A stretch of DNA of 64,000 bases. Source: Lentisphaerota bacterium (lineage in GTDB: Bacteria > Verrucomicrobiota > Lentisphaeria > Victivallales > Victivallaceae). Where the stretch lies: NCBI GenBank assembly GCA_015061685.1, contig SUWD01000013.1:1-64000 (forward strand). The letters run 5' to 3'. Position numbers and translations under genes: made by a program. Numbering within the stretch: position 1 is the first letter of the stretch; every line of letters starts with the position of its first letter. This document shows, piece after piece, positions 9,101 to 17,747 of the stretch. Under the pieces are notes generated by a model. It made no database searches, was not told the origin of the DNA, and saw nothing but the letters and a program-made list of their open reading frames with translations.

Positions 9101-12100
9101 AGGGGAAAATGCCGCTGTTATCATGGTGACTGCACGACCTGTAAATCATTCAACGGCTTCAAATCATATAATATCATCACCGCTTCAGCCGGAACCGGAA
9201 AAACCTATTCACTGGCTTCACGTTTCATCCGTTTGCTGGAATTCGGAGCTGATCCGGCTTCGATCATGGCAATAACTTTCACCAAAAAAGCCTCCGGGGA
9301 GATATTCGATCGTATTGTCCGGAGGATCTGTGATATCGCCAACCGCCCGCATATTCCGGCCAATGCCTGCTATCAGATCAGCCGTCCGGAAATCATCTCC
9401 ATCATCCGTAAACTGCTCGGTCCGAATGACAGAGAACTGCAAATCAGCACCATCGACAGTTTTTTCATGCGCCTGTTGAAAGCTTATGCCCCGGAACTCG
9501 GCATCTGGGGCAGTATCAACATGATCGATGAAGGCGACAACCGTTTTACCAGAAAAACTCTGCGCAGCTGGATACGCTCAATTCACGACCAGGAGGAGTT
9601 GGATACTTTGCGGGAATTGATCAAAGACGCCAATGCCTCTGAACAGCGGAATTTCTTCGTTACGATGCAAAGCCTGGTGGAAAAAGTTTATTCGTTTTAC
9701 ATGCTGGATCTGACTAAAGCTCCGGACGGAACCTTCCCGCAATTGGAAGTCGCCCCCTGGCATCCTGAAAAAAAAGATGTCATGTCCCCGGAAGAGTGCC
9801 GGAAAGCCATTGACGCATGGCGTGATTTTGCAGCCTCTATTACTGATGAAACAACGTATTTCAGCAACAAGACCATTGCCAAATCCCGCCGGATTCTGGC
9901 TGCACGTTTGCTGGTTCTGGCAGAAAGCCTGGAAAAGAGCAGCCGGGGGTTCCTTTTCGGGAAACTGCCGGAAGAGGTACGGGATTTGATCAATGCTGTA
10001 AATGACCACAATCTGCCATGCTGGTGCGATGATATGGATGATGCATTTCTGGCCTACAACAGATTTATCGAATTCCCTCCGGAAACAGCAGCTCTATTGC
10101 GGAAAACCGTCCGGCATATCCGGGCTCTTTCATATTTGCAAATGCGCCAGAAGAACCGGGCCGTTTTCACTTTGATGTCGAAATTTGACGATATCTACAC
10201 CCGGCAGGTACGCAATGCCGGATATTTGACTTTTGCCGATCTTCCCTGTCTGCTGCGGACAATGGACCCGGAAAACCGGGAACTGATGCTCGGTTCAGCA
10301 GATCACTCAATGGAAATGCGTCTGGATGCCAGGATCGACCATTATATGTTTGATGAATTCCAGGATACCAGCGATGTACAATTCATGGCGTTCGATCCGC
10401 TGCTGCGGGAACTTTTCAGCAGTAAGAGTGAAAACCGGTTCCGCAGTTTTTTCTGCGTGGGAGATATCAAACAGTCGATTTACCAGTGGCGCGGAGGAAA
10501 TCCGGAGTTATTCAACTATGTCAAACGGCTGCTCCGCCCGCTTGGAGAAGAATTGGGATACGACCCGGAAGATTCTTTAAGTCTGTCTTACCGTTCCTCT
10601 CAAGTCGTTCTTGATACCGTAAATGCCGTTTTCGCTCCATATTCCGGAGATGCTCCGCACTTTTCCGACGTTTTGAAAATGATGAAATTCATCCCGCACG
10701 GCAGTGCGGGAAATTTGCCCGGACATGCAGCGGTACTGAATATTCCCCCGGAAGGCAACACCGGACAAAATATTCAGGGTAAAGCCGGAATAATATCCAG
10801 AATGCTGGATGATATAGAACCACTCCGCCGGGGGATCACGGTAGGGATCCTGGTGCAAACCAACAAGGTCGCGCGTGAATTTGCCAAAGAACTGCGCAAA
10901 ATATCACAACTGCCGATTTCGGTAGAAGGCAGGATCACACCGGTCGAAAGTATGATATTCAACGTGTTCAAAGAATTGCTGATCCTTGCAGAACACCCCG
11001 GCGACCGGGAAGCCGCCGGTTTTCTGGAGGCCGTCACTTTTTCGTCACCCCATAAAAATGCACGCCCGCTGGGATTGGCGGGTTTGGCAGCAGTGTTGGG
11101 ATTTGATCCGGATATACCGCTGGATACGTCTTTGCGGCAGGAACTTTTCGACGGAGGTATTGGAGCTTTGGCTGAACGTTTTTACAATGCATTCGGCAAT
11201 GACATCAATGATTTCGACCGGAGACACATGGAAATTTTGCGCCATCTTGCCGATAAATTCACCGGTACTCCCGAAGAATTCATCCAACAGGCCGAACACT
11301 CCGGGGAGTCCGGTTCGTCTCTGAACAACACCATCCAGATCATGACCTGCCACAAATCAAAAGGTTTGGAATTTGATGTTGTTTTCCTGCCGGATACCGG
11401 TAACCACCGGGGCGGCAACGGTGTTCAATTGACTCCGGATTCAGAAGTTGTCAATTTCCAGCATGCTGAATATAATGACGGAGTACCGATACCGCAATGG
11501 ATAAGTTATCTGCCGCCGGATGCCATCAATACAACGATCCCGCCATTCCGGCAGAACAATGAAAGGCGCGCGCTCAATCAGGCTTTCGAAAAATCATGTA
11601 ATCTTTATGTGGCCATGACCCGGGCAAAATATGCTTTGTATATGATCTTATCCTGCGGCAAGACCGCTTCGGCTCTGGCTCCGGATCTGCTGCTTAAAGA
11701 ACGTTTGTCGCCATTCGGCGGACAGGCGGCAGACCGGGAATTTTACCGGGATCTATTCTATTCTCCCTGTACTGCCGAAGAGGAAAATCTGCCGGTACAA
11801 TTGCTTTATTCTCACGGTGACCGGAATTGGTTCGGCAAAGAATTCGGATTTTACCGCAATCAGGAAAAACAGGATCACCGGATATTCTATTTGCCGGAAT
11901 TTATTCCGGCCGAATCCGATGCACTTCACCCGGTATCAGCAGTAAATCATTCAGTTCACAATTCAGAAAATATCAGTATTTTTGACCGGGAAACAGATGA
12001 CAGCGGCAAAAACACCGGTACCCAAATCCATCAGCTGCTGGAGACTCTCAAATTTATTCCGGCAGATTTTGTTCCGGAGAAATTCTGTCCACCGGGAACT

Positions 12101-12475
12101 CCGGAAGCGGTCAGAAAAATCTTTTGCAAAGCATTGCAGAGTGACAGCCCCATCCGGCAAATATTTATACAACCTGCACTTCAGAGTGAAATTTGGCTGG
12201 AACGGCAATTCATTGTCAGAAACCGTCAGAAAAAATTGATTTGCGGAACATTTGACAGGGTGGAGATAATTAAAAATGAAAAAGGCGATGCGTCCTCTGC
12301 CACCATCTTTGATTACAAAAGCGACCGGCTGAATAAAAAAGAGGATTTTGCCATCTACTATCCGCAATTGCAGATTTACCGGGAGGCCTTGAGTATACTT
12401 CTCAACTTGCCGGAAGAAAAAATCAGGTGTTTTATTTGCGCTTTGAATTTGCCGGAAATCATAGAAACCGGATAA
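6158..12475 (+). CDS. Fused AddB-AddA-like helicase/nuclease (RecB family), 2105 residues
   Basis: A single uninterrupted protein that looks like AddB joined in front of AddA. The AddB-like half (1 to about 960) ends in a RecB-family nuclease with GSADRIEF (D786), a DIK motif (D801, K803) and a later LQLPLYA. A linker with eight cysteines (974-994) follows. The AddA-like half has UvrD/Rep helicase motifs: Walker A AGTGKT (K1015), DEFQDTSD (1399-1406), GDIKQSIYQWRGG, CHKSKGLEFD and YVAMTRAK. A second nuclease lies at the C terminus (GTFDR with D2033, then D2052-Y-K2054). AddAB processes double-strand DNA ends for RecA-dependent repair, and the subunits are normally separate. It starts 13 nt after the aconitase stop with no clear ribosome site, so translational coupling is likely. 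Confidence 0.85.
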   Translation: MAKRLFLGTGDLLPDAIAKELLKRADGSHLPDFSRIILVLPGQLARKTVLQQLAELSPSGLLLPQIITPHLLLYFNLPPPALPSATAREIMWGKVLASLNQNRDDFPNLFPNGRLPHEKFLAAKSLRVFYDELTANGFSADDAAIHLGSRGKELVQLEKYYRQLLKQCHYDDQLDCDRKAAADVSAFTAADKIILAGLPDLPRLVKNKLELINAACPDKLEFWIAAGEEDKEIYDQWGMPVTDIWCKKAFPLPVSQFHCALDPVDAARRTIRLATDGNGKFDSAKCAIVLADPSLHRDFAKEFSQLQNTHGQKIQVIDPSGIPLAKLRICRLLETFIGFVRNQDDFYYTAELLREQDFLRFCADGDGELEQQLLVQLDKFMQEYIPDEFPEARAHCHTGKISGILTGALDKAAHFLNGFERFSPADFIRMFLAEVYRHTPKQELFNGIPFHSECEAFFAQLKNFESLPPELTASTDKLQLIEIFLRNCRDESVTVAGSENSIAFEGRLEMPFLRAKQIIFCGMNNEYFPDRIDQTAFLTDSLRRKIGMRSNRETLTRSLCHLLNVTCCRPASDINVIILRQDSNKFALRPSEVIFGGTDLPPEELLLRCDRLFRDPEPLRLPGLPYSDRVFQICPALDYRRTQDGELLLSVTDLDEYISSPFLFFWKRVKKFDTTDYSICEPDARVGGTLCHQAFEAMGCEKFTSCEKLKTHLLNAFDRILHNRFGKLPVLVKIYADNMKQRLEHASEWLYKEQEDGFEVLAVEYAFGGEAGGIHFAGAFFRGSADRIEFNRTTRTIRIIDIKTGKVQNVRDEHCRTAGEEIIFTRLQLPLYAILLKRDPYFRENFCPEIDQCSIECAYLRLPQNVTDTAMQVWPAEDLAGILPYAEMTVSCMVSEIKQLPFRKLYEDPNKVAHHLLLPNAASALTGISWETPSLSREKKKKKTASQRPDIPEYTFSRPSFPVPPASTAGNTRCCDCPEALRGKCRCYHGDCTTCKSFNGFKSYNIITASAGTGKTYSLASRFIRLLEFGADPASIMAITFTKKASGEIFDRIVRRICDIANRPHIPANACYQISRPEIISIIRKLLGPNDRELQISTIDSFFMRLLKAYAPELGIWGSINMIDEGDNRFTRKTLRSWIRSIHDQEELDTLRELIKDANASEQRNFFVTMQSLVEKVYSFYMLDLTKAPDGTFPQLEVAPWHPEKKDVMSPEECRKAIDAWRDFAASITDETTYFSNKTIAKSRRILAARLLVLAESLEKSSRGFLFGKLPEEVRDLINAVNDHNLPCWCDDMDDAFLAYNRFIEFPPETAALLRKTVRHIRALSYLQMRQKNRAVFTLMSKFDDIYTRQVRNAGYLTFADLPCLLRTMDPENRELMLGSADHSMEMRLDARIDHYMFDEFQDTSDVQFMAFDPLLRELFSSKSENRFRSFFCVGDIKQSIYQWRGGNPELFNYVKRLLRPLGEELGYDPEDSLSLSYRSSQVVLDTVNAVFAPYSGDAPHFSDVLKMMKFIPHGSAGNLPGHAAVLNIPPEGNTGQNIQGKAGIISRMLDDIEPLRRGITVGILVQTNKVAREFAKELRKISQLPISVEGRITPVESMIFNVFKELLILAEHPGDREAAGFLEAVTFSSPHKNARPLGLAGLAAVLGFDPDIPLDTSLRQELFDGGIGALAERFYNAFGNDINDFDRRHMEILRHLADKFTGTPEEFIQQAEHSGESGSSLNNTIQIMTCHKSKGLEFDVVFLPDTGNHRGGNGVQLTPDSEVVNFQHAEYNDGVPIPQWISYLPPDAINTTIPPFRQNNERRALNQAFEKSCNLYVAMTRAKYALYMILSCGKTASALAPDLLLKERLSPFGGQAADREFYRDLFYSPCTAEEENLPVQLLYSHGDRNWFGKEFGFYRNQEKQDHRIFYLPEFIPAESDALHPVSAVNHSVHNSENISIFDRETDDSGKNTGTQIHQLLETLKFIPADFVPEKFCPPGTPEAVRKIFCKALQSDSPIRQIFIQPALQSEIWLERQFIVRNRQKKLICGTFDRVEIIKNEKGDASSATIFDYKSDRLNKKEDFAIYYPQLQIYREALSILLNLPEEKIRCFICALNLPEIIETG

Positions 12476-12632
12476 AAAACATGGATTTTTTGAAAAAAAT
12501 ATAAAAAAATCAAATTTTTTATCAACAATGATTTGCGTTTTACCATTTTATTGCGTATAATATGCGCGTGCATTTTGTATTTTACAGGAAGCTTTGAAAT
12601 TTCCTGAAACAGAAAAAAAATTACAGGTTGAC
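12476..12632. other. AT-rich intergenic region after the AddB-AddA gene
   Basis: Holds runs of A and T (12485-12522) that could form weak hairpins but no GC-rich terminator stem, followed by the promoter of the next operon. Nothing else is recognised. Confidence 0.4.
12533..12561 (+). promoter_or_regulatory. Predicted promoter of the receiver-HNH-symporter operon
   Basis: TTGCGT (12533-12538), 17-nt spacer, TATAAT (12556-12561). The perfect -10 box lies about 70 nt upstream of the start codon. Confidence 0.7.
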
Positions 12633-12633
12633 G

Positions 12634-13038
12634 ATGAGTGATTCTCTGCCCAAAGGCAATGAAACAATTTTAATTGTGGATGACCACGAAACGATATGGG
12701 ATTTCCTGATAGATGCTTTGAGCGAATTGGGTTATTCTGTATTGCTGGCTGAAAACGGTCTGGATGCAGTGGATATCTATGAAGCCAATCCGGAACAGAT
12801 CGATCTGGTATTGCTGGATATGATCATGCCGAAATCCGGCGGCCATCAAACTTTTTTGCGTCTGAAAGCATTGAATCCCAATGTAAAAGTGCTTCTTTCC
12901 AGCGGTTTTGTTTCCGAAGAGGAGGTCGGTGACCTTCTGGAACAGGGCGCATGCGGATTTTTGCCGAAACCGCATCGGCTGCCGGTCGTCGTCAAGGAGA
13001 TACGGCGGATCCTGGATGGGGAGAAAAGCAATGGATGA
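12634..13038 (+). CDS. Stand-alone response regulator receiver protein (CheY-like)
   Basis: 134 residues, all one receiver domain with no output domain. The acidic pocket is D16/D17, the predicted phospho-acceptor is D62 (LLDMIMP), and the conserved Thr/Ser and Lys positions appear in VLLSSGF and FLPKPH. It would be phosphorylated by a histidine kinase and act through protein contact; no kinase gene lies in this window. The start is ATG at 12634 with AGG about 6 nt upstream; a TTG two codons earlier is possible. The stop overlaps the start of the HNH gene by 8 nt, so the two are translationally coupled. Confidence 0.88.
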   Translation: MSDSLPKGNETILIVDDHETIWDFLIDALSELGYSVLLAENGLDAVDIYEANPEQIDLVLLDMIMPKSGGHQTFLRLKALNPNVKVLLSSGFVSEEEVGDLLEQGACGFLPKPHRLPVVVKEIRRILDGEKSNG

Positions 13039-13351
13039 CTGGATAGAGATCCACAAAGATGAGCAGCACATAAAACGGGAACGGGAAAAAGCACGTCAAT
13101 TACGCAAAACCGCATTTTTTCAGGAACTTTTCCGGCGTGGCGTATGCTATTACTGCAAAAAACAATTCCCGGCAGATCAATTGACTCTGGATCACATCGT
13201 CCCGTTGTCACGCGGCGGCAGAAGCACTAAAGGCAACATGGTGGTATGCTGCCGGGAATGCAATCAAAACAAAAAATATCTTACTCCGGCAGAAATGATT
13301 CTCCGGGAACTGGATTACAACAACAATGGGGGAACCAATGGAAACAATTAA
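13031..13351 (+). CDS. HNH endonuclease-family protein
   Basis: 106 residues. A lysine/arginine-rich helix (about 10-36) precedes an HNH fold: a CYYC pair (C39, C42), LDHIVPLSRGG with catalytic-type D54/H55, GNM (N69), and a CREC-N pair (C74, C77, N78). The four cysteines probably hold a structural zinc. HNH domains cut DNA or RNA in many contexts (restriction, repair, mobile elements); nothing here fixes the target. GGGGAGAA upstream supports the start at 13031. It overlaps the receiver gene by 8 nt and the symporter gene by 14 nt, an unexpected partnership. Confidence 0.85.
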   Translation: MDDWIEIHKDEQHIKREREKARQLRKTAFFQELFRRGVCYYCKKQFPADQLTLDHIVPLSRGGRSTKGNMVVCCRECNQNKKYLTPAEMILRELDYNNNGGTNGNN

Positions 13352-14852
13352 AAACATCTTTTCCGGTGTCGAACCGGGCACTCTGACAGCTTTTGTCGGA
13401 TATTTGATCCTGATGGTGATTATCGGAGCACTTTTCTGCAAAAAAAGTAATACGCTGGATGAATATCTGCTTGGCGGTCGCGGCATGGGCAGTTGGGTAA
13501 CGGCTCTTTCCGCCCAGGCCAGTGATATGTCCGGATGGCTGCTCATGGGACTGCCGGGAGCAGTTTACCTCGGCGGCATGGGCGATGCCTGGGTGGCCAT
13601 AGGTTTGGCCATCGGAACTTTTCTTAACTGGATACTGGTGGCTCCGGGATTGCGGGTTTACACCGCCCGCTGCAACTCTCTGACGTTGTCGACATTCTTT
13701 GCCGAACGCTTCAAAGATCCTTCCGGCATGCTCCGCTTGATATCATCCATCATTATCCTGCTGTTTTTCACTATTTATGCCGCCAGCGGTCTGGTAGCAT
13801 CCGGAAAACTTTTCAATTCAATGCTTAAAATAGATTACCGTACCGCCGTAATGATCGGTGCGGTAGTAGTTCTGCTTTACACGTTGCTCGGCGGTTATCT
13901 GGCGGTATGCTGGACCGATCTGCTGCAGGGGACGTTGATGTTCGTGGTAATCATTATTGTCCCGCTGGTCGCACTCAATGCCGGAGGCGGCATCAGCAAT
14001 GTGATCGAAGCCTGCTCCGGCAAAGGCTTACACCTCTTTCCCGGCGAAGGAAGTTCTTTGACCTGGCTTTCCATCATATCCTGTGCGGTATGGGGTCTGG
14101 GATATTTCGGACAGCCGCATATTTTGAGCCGATTCATGAGTATCAAAAGCGTGAAACTGCTTCCCAAAACCACATCGATCGCAATGACATGGGTAATAAT
14201 TTCTCTGACTTGTGCGGTTGCTATAGCTCTGACAGCGATGCCGATTTACAAAAATCTTGATTCCAGTCAAGCCGAAAATATCTTCATCTATATGATCCGC
14301 GATCTTTTCAACCCCTGGATCGGCGGGGTAATGCTGGCGGCGATCATGGCGGCGATCATGTCCACCATCGACTCCCAGCTGCTGGTGACCACCAGTGCCC
14401 TTACCGAAGACTTTTACCGGAGAATAATCCGCCGCAATGCCGGAACCAACGAAGCCGTGTGGGTAAGCCGCTGTTTTGTTATCATCATCACGATCATTGC
14501 CACTCTTATCGCGCTGTTCCCAAACGACACCATCTTCAATATCGTCAAATTCGCCTGGGGCGGTTTCGGTGCCGCATTCGGGCCGGTGGTATTGGTGGCA
14601 CTCTACTCCAAACGTACGACCTGGCATTCGGCTCTTGCCGGTATGATTACCGGTACTGTTGTAATGATCACCTGGTATTTGCTGGGATTGAATAAATATA
14701 TGTATGAGATCCTGCCGGGCTTTGTGGCCAACTTTATTGCAATATTCATCACCAATTTAATTTGCCGGAAAACAGATGAAACTCTTTCCGGTGACTTTGA
14801 AGCCTACCGCAAAGAGTTGAAAGAGTTGCGCAAAAAAACTCCGGAAGAATAA
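13338..14852 (+). CDS. Sodium/solute symporter, PutP-like (SSS family)
   Basis: 504 residues, close to the length of E. coli PutP. A dozen or so hydrophobic segments run through the protein, with the family patterns LLGGRGMGSWVTALSAQASDMSGW and WGLGYFGQPHIL. These resemble sodium/proline symporters, so Na+-driven uptake of proline or a related compound is the best guess; substrate specificity in this family is not reliable from sequence alone. The start at 13338 has GGGGGAA about 4 nt upstream and is preferred over ATG at 13326, which has no site. It is the last gene of a three-gene overlapping operon and is followed by a strong terminator. Confidence 0.88.
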   Translation: METIKNIFSGVEPGTLTAFVGYLILMVIIGALFCKKSNTLDEYLLGGRGMGSWVTALSAQASDMSGWLLMGLPGAVYLGGMGDAWVAIGLAIGTFLNWILVAPGLRVYTARCNSLTLSTFFAERFKDPSGMLRLISSIIILLFFTIYAASGLVASGKLFNSMLKIDYRTAVMIGAVVVLLYTLLGGYLAVCWTDLLQGTLMFVVIIIVPLVALNAGGGISNVIEACSGKGLHLFPGEGSSLTWLSIISCAVWGLGYFGQPHILSRFMSIKSVKLLPKTTSIAMTWVIISLTCAVAIALTAMPIYKNLDSSQAENIFIYMIRDLFNPWIGGVMLAAIMAAIMSTIDSQLLVTTSALTEDFYRRIIRRNAGTNEAVWVSRCFVIIITIIATLIALFPNDTIFNIVKFAWGGFGAAFGPVVLVALYSKRTTWHSALAGMITGTVVMITWYLLGLNKYMYEILPGFVANFIAIFITNLICRKTDETLSGDFEAYRKELKELRKKTPEE

Positions 14853-14880
14853 AAATAAGCTGTTTTTCAGTTTTGTTTTC

Positions 14881-14919
14881 AGCGTCCATTCCTGTGATCA
14901 TGCGGAATGGACGCTTTTT
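14881..14919 (+). terminator. Intrinsic terminator after the symporter gene
   Basis: Perfect 12-bp stem AGCGTCCATTCC / GGAATGGACGCT (14881-14892 with 14904-14915), 11-nt loop, then TTTT. About 30 nt past the stop. Confidence 0.9.
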
Positions 14920-14998
14920 ATCCGGCGGTGATTTTTGAAATCATCTTCAAAAAAACAGATTAAAATTGTTTTTTTTTACGGATTTTCATCTTCGCGGG

Positions 14999-15027
14999 AT
15001 GAAAATTTGCTCTTGCCGTGCTATATT
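14999..15027 (+). promoter_or_regulatory. Predicted promoter of the aspS operon
   Basis: ATGAAA (14999-15004), 17-nt spacer, TATATT (15022-15027). The -35 box is one base from the TTGAAA seen elsewhere here; the -10 box is the common local form. Confidence 0.5.
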
Positions 15028-15075
15028 ATAACGATTTTGTTATACAACAACATATAAAGTGAGGATTTTTAAATT

Positions 15076-16866
15076 ATGTATCGTACTCATACTTGCGGAG
15101 AGCTGCGTAAAGCAGATGCCGGCAAAAACGTCCGGGTATCCGGATGGATCCACAGTGTCCGTGATCATGGCGGAGTAATATTCATCGACCTGCGGGACAA
15201 CTACGGTCTGACCCAGATCGTGATCGATCCGGAGCGTGATTTCTACCAGGCTCTGGATAAATGGCGGGTGGAAAGTGTGGTACAGTTTGACGGTATCGTT
15301 GTCGAACGGGCAGAAGGGACTGTCAATCCGAAACTTGCCACCGGTGAGATCGAAGTTTCTGCCACCGGCATGGAGATGCTCGGCGAAGCAGATGTGCTGC
15401 CGTTTCAGGTGGCCAAAGATGACAACGCTCCGGAAGCGATGCGCTTGAAATACCGCTTCCTTGACTTGCGCAAAGAAAAACTGCACAACAATATTTTGCT
15501 GCGCAGCAAAGTGATCGCCGCGATCCGGGCATATATGACCGGGGTCGGATTCACCGAATTTCAAACCCCGATCCTGACCGCCAGCAGTCCGGAAGGAGCC
15601 CGCGATTATCTGGTTCCCTCCCGCCTGCATCCGGGCAAATTCTACGCCCTGCCCCAGGCACCGCAGCAATTCAAACAGCTGCTGATGGTATCCGGTTTTG
15701 ACCGTTACTTCCAGATCGCACCGTGTTTCCGGGATGAAGATGCCCGGGCAGACCGCAGTCCCGGAGAATTTTATCAGCTTGACATTGAAATGAGCTTCGT
15801 GGATCAGGATCAGATTTTTGCAGTGGTCGAAGGACTTCTGCAGGATATTCTGAAAAAGTTTTCCACCAAGAAGTTTTCCACCGAACCTTTCGTCCGCATT
15901 CCTTACCGGGAGGCGATCAGCCGTTTCGGTTCTGATAAACCTGACTTGCGCAACCCGCTGGAAATGATAGATGTTTCTGAATTTTTCCGGGACAGCGAAT
16001 TCAAAGCTTTTGCTTCCACCGTTGCCAACGGCGGAGTTGTCCGGGCCATCAAAGCTCCGAAAGTTGCCGGTAAGCCGCGCAAATTTTTCGATGACATGAT
16101 CGCCTTTGCCCAGGAAAACGGTGCCAAAGGAATGGCCTATATCATCTGGAGCGACGGTGGAGAAAAAAGCCCGATCGTCAAATTCCTCTCCCGCGAAGTT
16201 ATCGACGGCTTGAAAGCTGCCGGAAAAGTTGAAGACGGCGATGCTCTCTTCTTCCTCGCGGATAAAGAGAAAGCCGCCTGCAAGATCGGCGGTGCAGTGA
16301 TCCCGGAATTGGGACGCCGGTTGGAATTGATCGACCAGAATGAATTCAAATTCTGCTGGATCGTCGACTTTCCGATGTTTGAAGAGGACGAAGAGACCGG
16401 AGAGATCATCTTCTCTCACAACCCGTTTTCCATGCCCCAGGGAGGGATGGATGCCCTCAACAACAAAGCTCCTCTGGATATTCTGGCATGGCAGTACGAT
16501 ATCGTATGCAACGGCGTTGAGCTTTCCAGCGGCGCGATCCGCAACCACCGTCCGGAAATCATGTACCGGGCATTTGAAATCGCTGGTTACGGTCCGGAAA
16601 CTGTCGATCAGAAATTCGGCGGCATGATCAATGCCTTCAAACTGGGTGCGCCCCCGCACGGCGGTATTGCTCCGGGAGTTGACCGGTTGGTAATGCTGTT
16701 GGCTGATGAGCCGAATATCCGCGAAGTAATCGCATTCCCGTTCAATCAGCAGGCTGAAGATTTGATGATGAATGCTCCCAGTGAAGTAACTTTGAAACAG
16801 CTTCGCGAACTGCATATCGAAGTCAAGCTTCCCAAAAAGCAGGAGAAATCCCAGGAGAACGCCTGA
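15076..16866 (+). CDS. aspS: Aspartyl-tRNA synthetase
   Basis: 596 residues, the bacterial AspRS size. It charges tRNA(Asp), and possibly tRNA(Asn) if non-discriminating, in the cytoplasm. Domain order is an N-terminal OB-fold anticodon-binding domain (about 1-110, with [20 protein letters not shown]), the class II catalytic core with motif 2 ([11 protein letters not shown] from C217) and, between motifs 2 and 3, a GAD-like insertion (about 290-420). Motif 3 is [12 protein letters not shown] (527-538). The ribosome site GTGAGGA lies before ATG 15076 with slightly long spacing. The stop overlaps the next start (TGATG), making it the head of a three-gene operon. Confidence 0.97.
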   Translation: MYRTHTCGELRKADAGKNVRVSGWIHSVRDHGGVIFIDLRDNYGLTQIVIDPERDFYQALDKWRVESVVQFDGIVVERAEGTVNPKLATGEIEVSATGMEMLGEADVLPFQVAKDDNAPEAMRLKYRFLDLRKEKLHNNILLRSKVIAAIRAYMTGVGFTEFQTPILTASSPEGARDYLVPSRLHPGKFYALPQAPQQFKQLLMVSGFDRYFQIAPCFRDEDARADRSPGEFYQLDIEMSFVDQDQIFAVVEGLLQDILKKFSTKKFSTEPFVRIPYREAISRFGSDKPDLRNPLEMIDVSEFFRDSEFKAFASTVANGGVVRAIKAPKVAGKPRKFFDDMIAFAQENGAKGMAYIIWSDGGEKSPIVKFLSREVIDGLKAAGKVEDGDALFFLADKEKAACKIGGAVIPELGRRLELIDQNEFKFCWIVDFPMFEEDEETGEIIFSHNPFSMPQGGMDALNNKAPLDILAWQYDIVCNGVELSSGAIRNHRPEIMYRAFEIAGYGPETVDQKFGGMINAFKLGAPPHGGIAPGVDRLVMLLADEPNIREVIAFPFNQQAEDLMMNAPSEVTLKQLRELHIEVKLPKKQEKSQENA

Positions 16867-17747
16867 TGCGTTTTTCAGGAAAAATAAAACTCTTAAAAAC
16901 TTTCGCAACGACAGTGTTCTCACTGTCGTTGTTCTCTGTTTGGGGAAATGCTGCAGAATTGACCGGACTGCTTCCGGCACACAGCGCAATGGTTGCCGGA
17001 GCAGATTTCGCAGCTCTGCGTCAACACTCCATTGATATCATTGAATTTTCTCCACTGCTTGATGCATGCGGCAAAATCGCCGGACAACTTCAATATCTCA
17101 TCGCCGCCGGTGACCACAACGGCAGACGCCGGATGATACTGGGAAAATTTGCCCCCGCAGACACGGTGGAAAAATTGTGCCGCAGTTACACCCGACAACT
17201 TGTTTTGCCGGAAAATGTTTATTATATCAAAGGTCAGGCTGATGACCGTCGCAATATCCGCATGGTCAGATTGAAGGCTGACACTCTTGGTATTTACACC
17301 TCTTTTCCGCCACGCTGCACTTTACCGGAGATTCCTGCTTCAGACGGTTGCCGGGCGGCCCCATACCTGCCCCGCCGGAATGGATTATTGCTCTGGGGTG
17401 TCGGAGTACCGGAAAGTAAAAAAGAATTTCTCAAAGATTTATGCTATTTTGAATTTGCTCTGGAAAAAGATTTTTCCCAAAATTTGCGGCTGCACGGAAG
17501 ATTGATCTGCCGCGATTCTTTTTCTGCTCTGGCGGCAGAATTGTTTTTCCGTCATGCAGTCCCGCTACTGCTGCGGCAGAAATATCAGATAAATACCGAT
17601 GAATCCATTGCTGCTGTCAAAGCCATGCAATTGAAACGCAATGACCGCCATTTGAATTTTTCCACCCGGGATATTCAACCGGTAATCCGGGTGGTTGCCC
17701 GGATACTGCATGATGAGATCAGCTCTTTCCGGGAGGCGGTCAGATGA
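16866..17747 (+). CDS. Secreted protein of unknown function
   Basis: 293 residues. It has a signal peptide: basic residues, a hydrophobic core around 11-27 and an AxA-like end (GNAAEL). The mature part opens with LTGLLPAHSAMVAGADFAAL, which resembles the 'LLPADT...VGVD' opening of proteins of unknown function common in PVC bacteria; I do not recognise a catalytic motif. It overlaps aspS by one nucleotide and the transglycosylase gene by four (ATGA), so the three are co-translated. Exported through Sec and placed beside a cell-wall enzyme, it may act in the envelope, but this is only context. Confidence 0.7.
   Translation: MRFSGKIKLLKTFATTVFSLSLFSVWGNAAELTGLLPAHSAMVAGADFAALRQHSIDIIEFSPLLDACGKIAGQLQYLIAAGDHNGRRRMILGKFAPADTVEKLCRSYTRQLVLPENVYYIKGQADDRRNIRMVRLKADTLGIYTSFPPRCTLPEIPASDGCRAAPYLPRRNGLLLWGVGVPESKKEFLKDLCYFEFALEKDFSQNLRLHGRLICRDSFSALAAELFFRHAVPLLLRQKYQINTDESIAAVKAMQLKRNDRHLNFSTRDIQPVIRVVARILHDEISSFREAVR

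Noticed and set aside
15040..16989. A 649-codon minus-strand frame opposite aspS
   Set aside because: It is antisense to a clear aspartyl-tRNA synthetase and reflects codon composition, not a gene.
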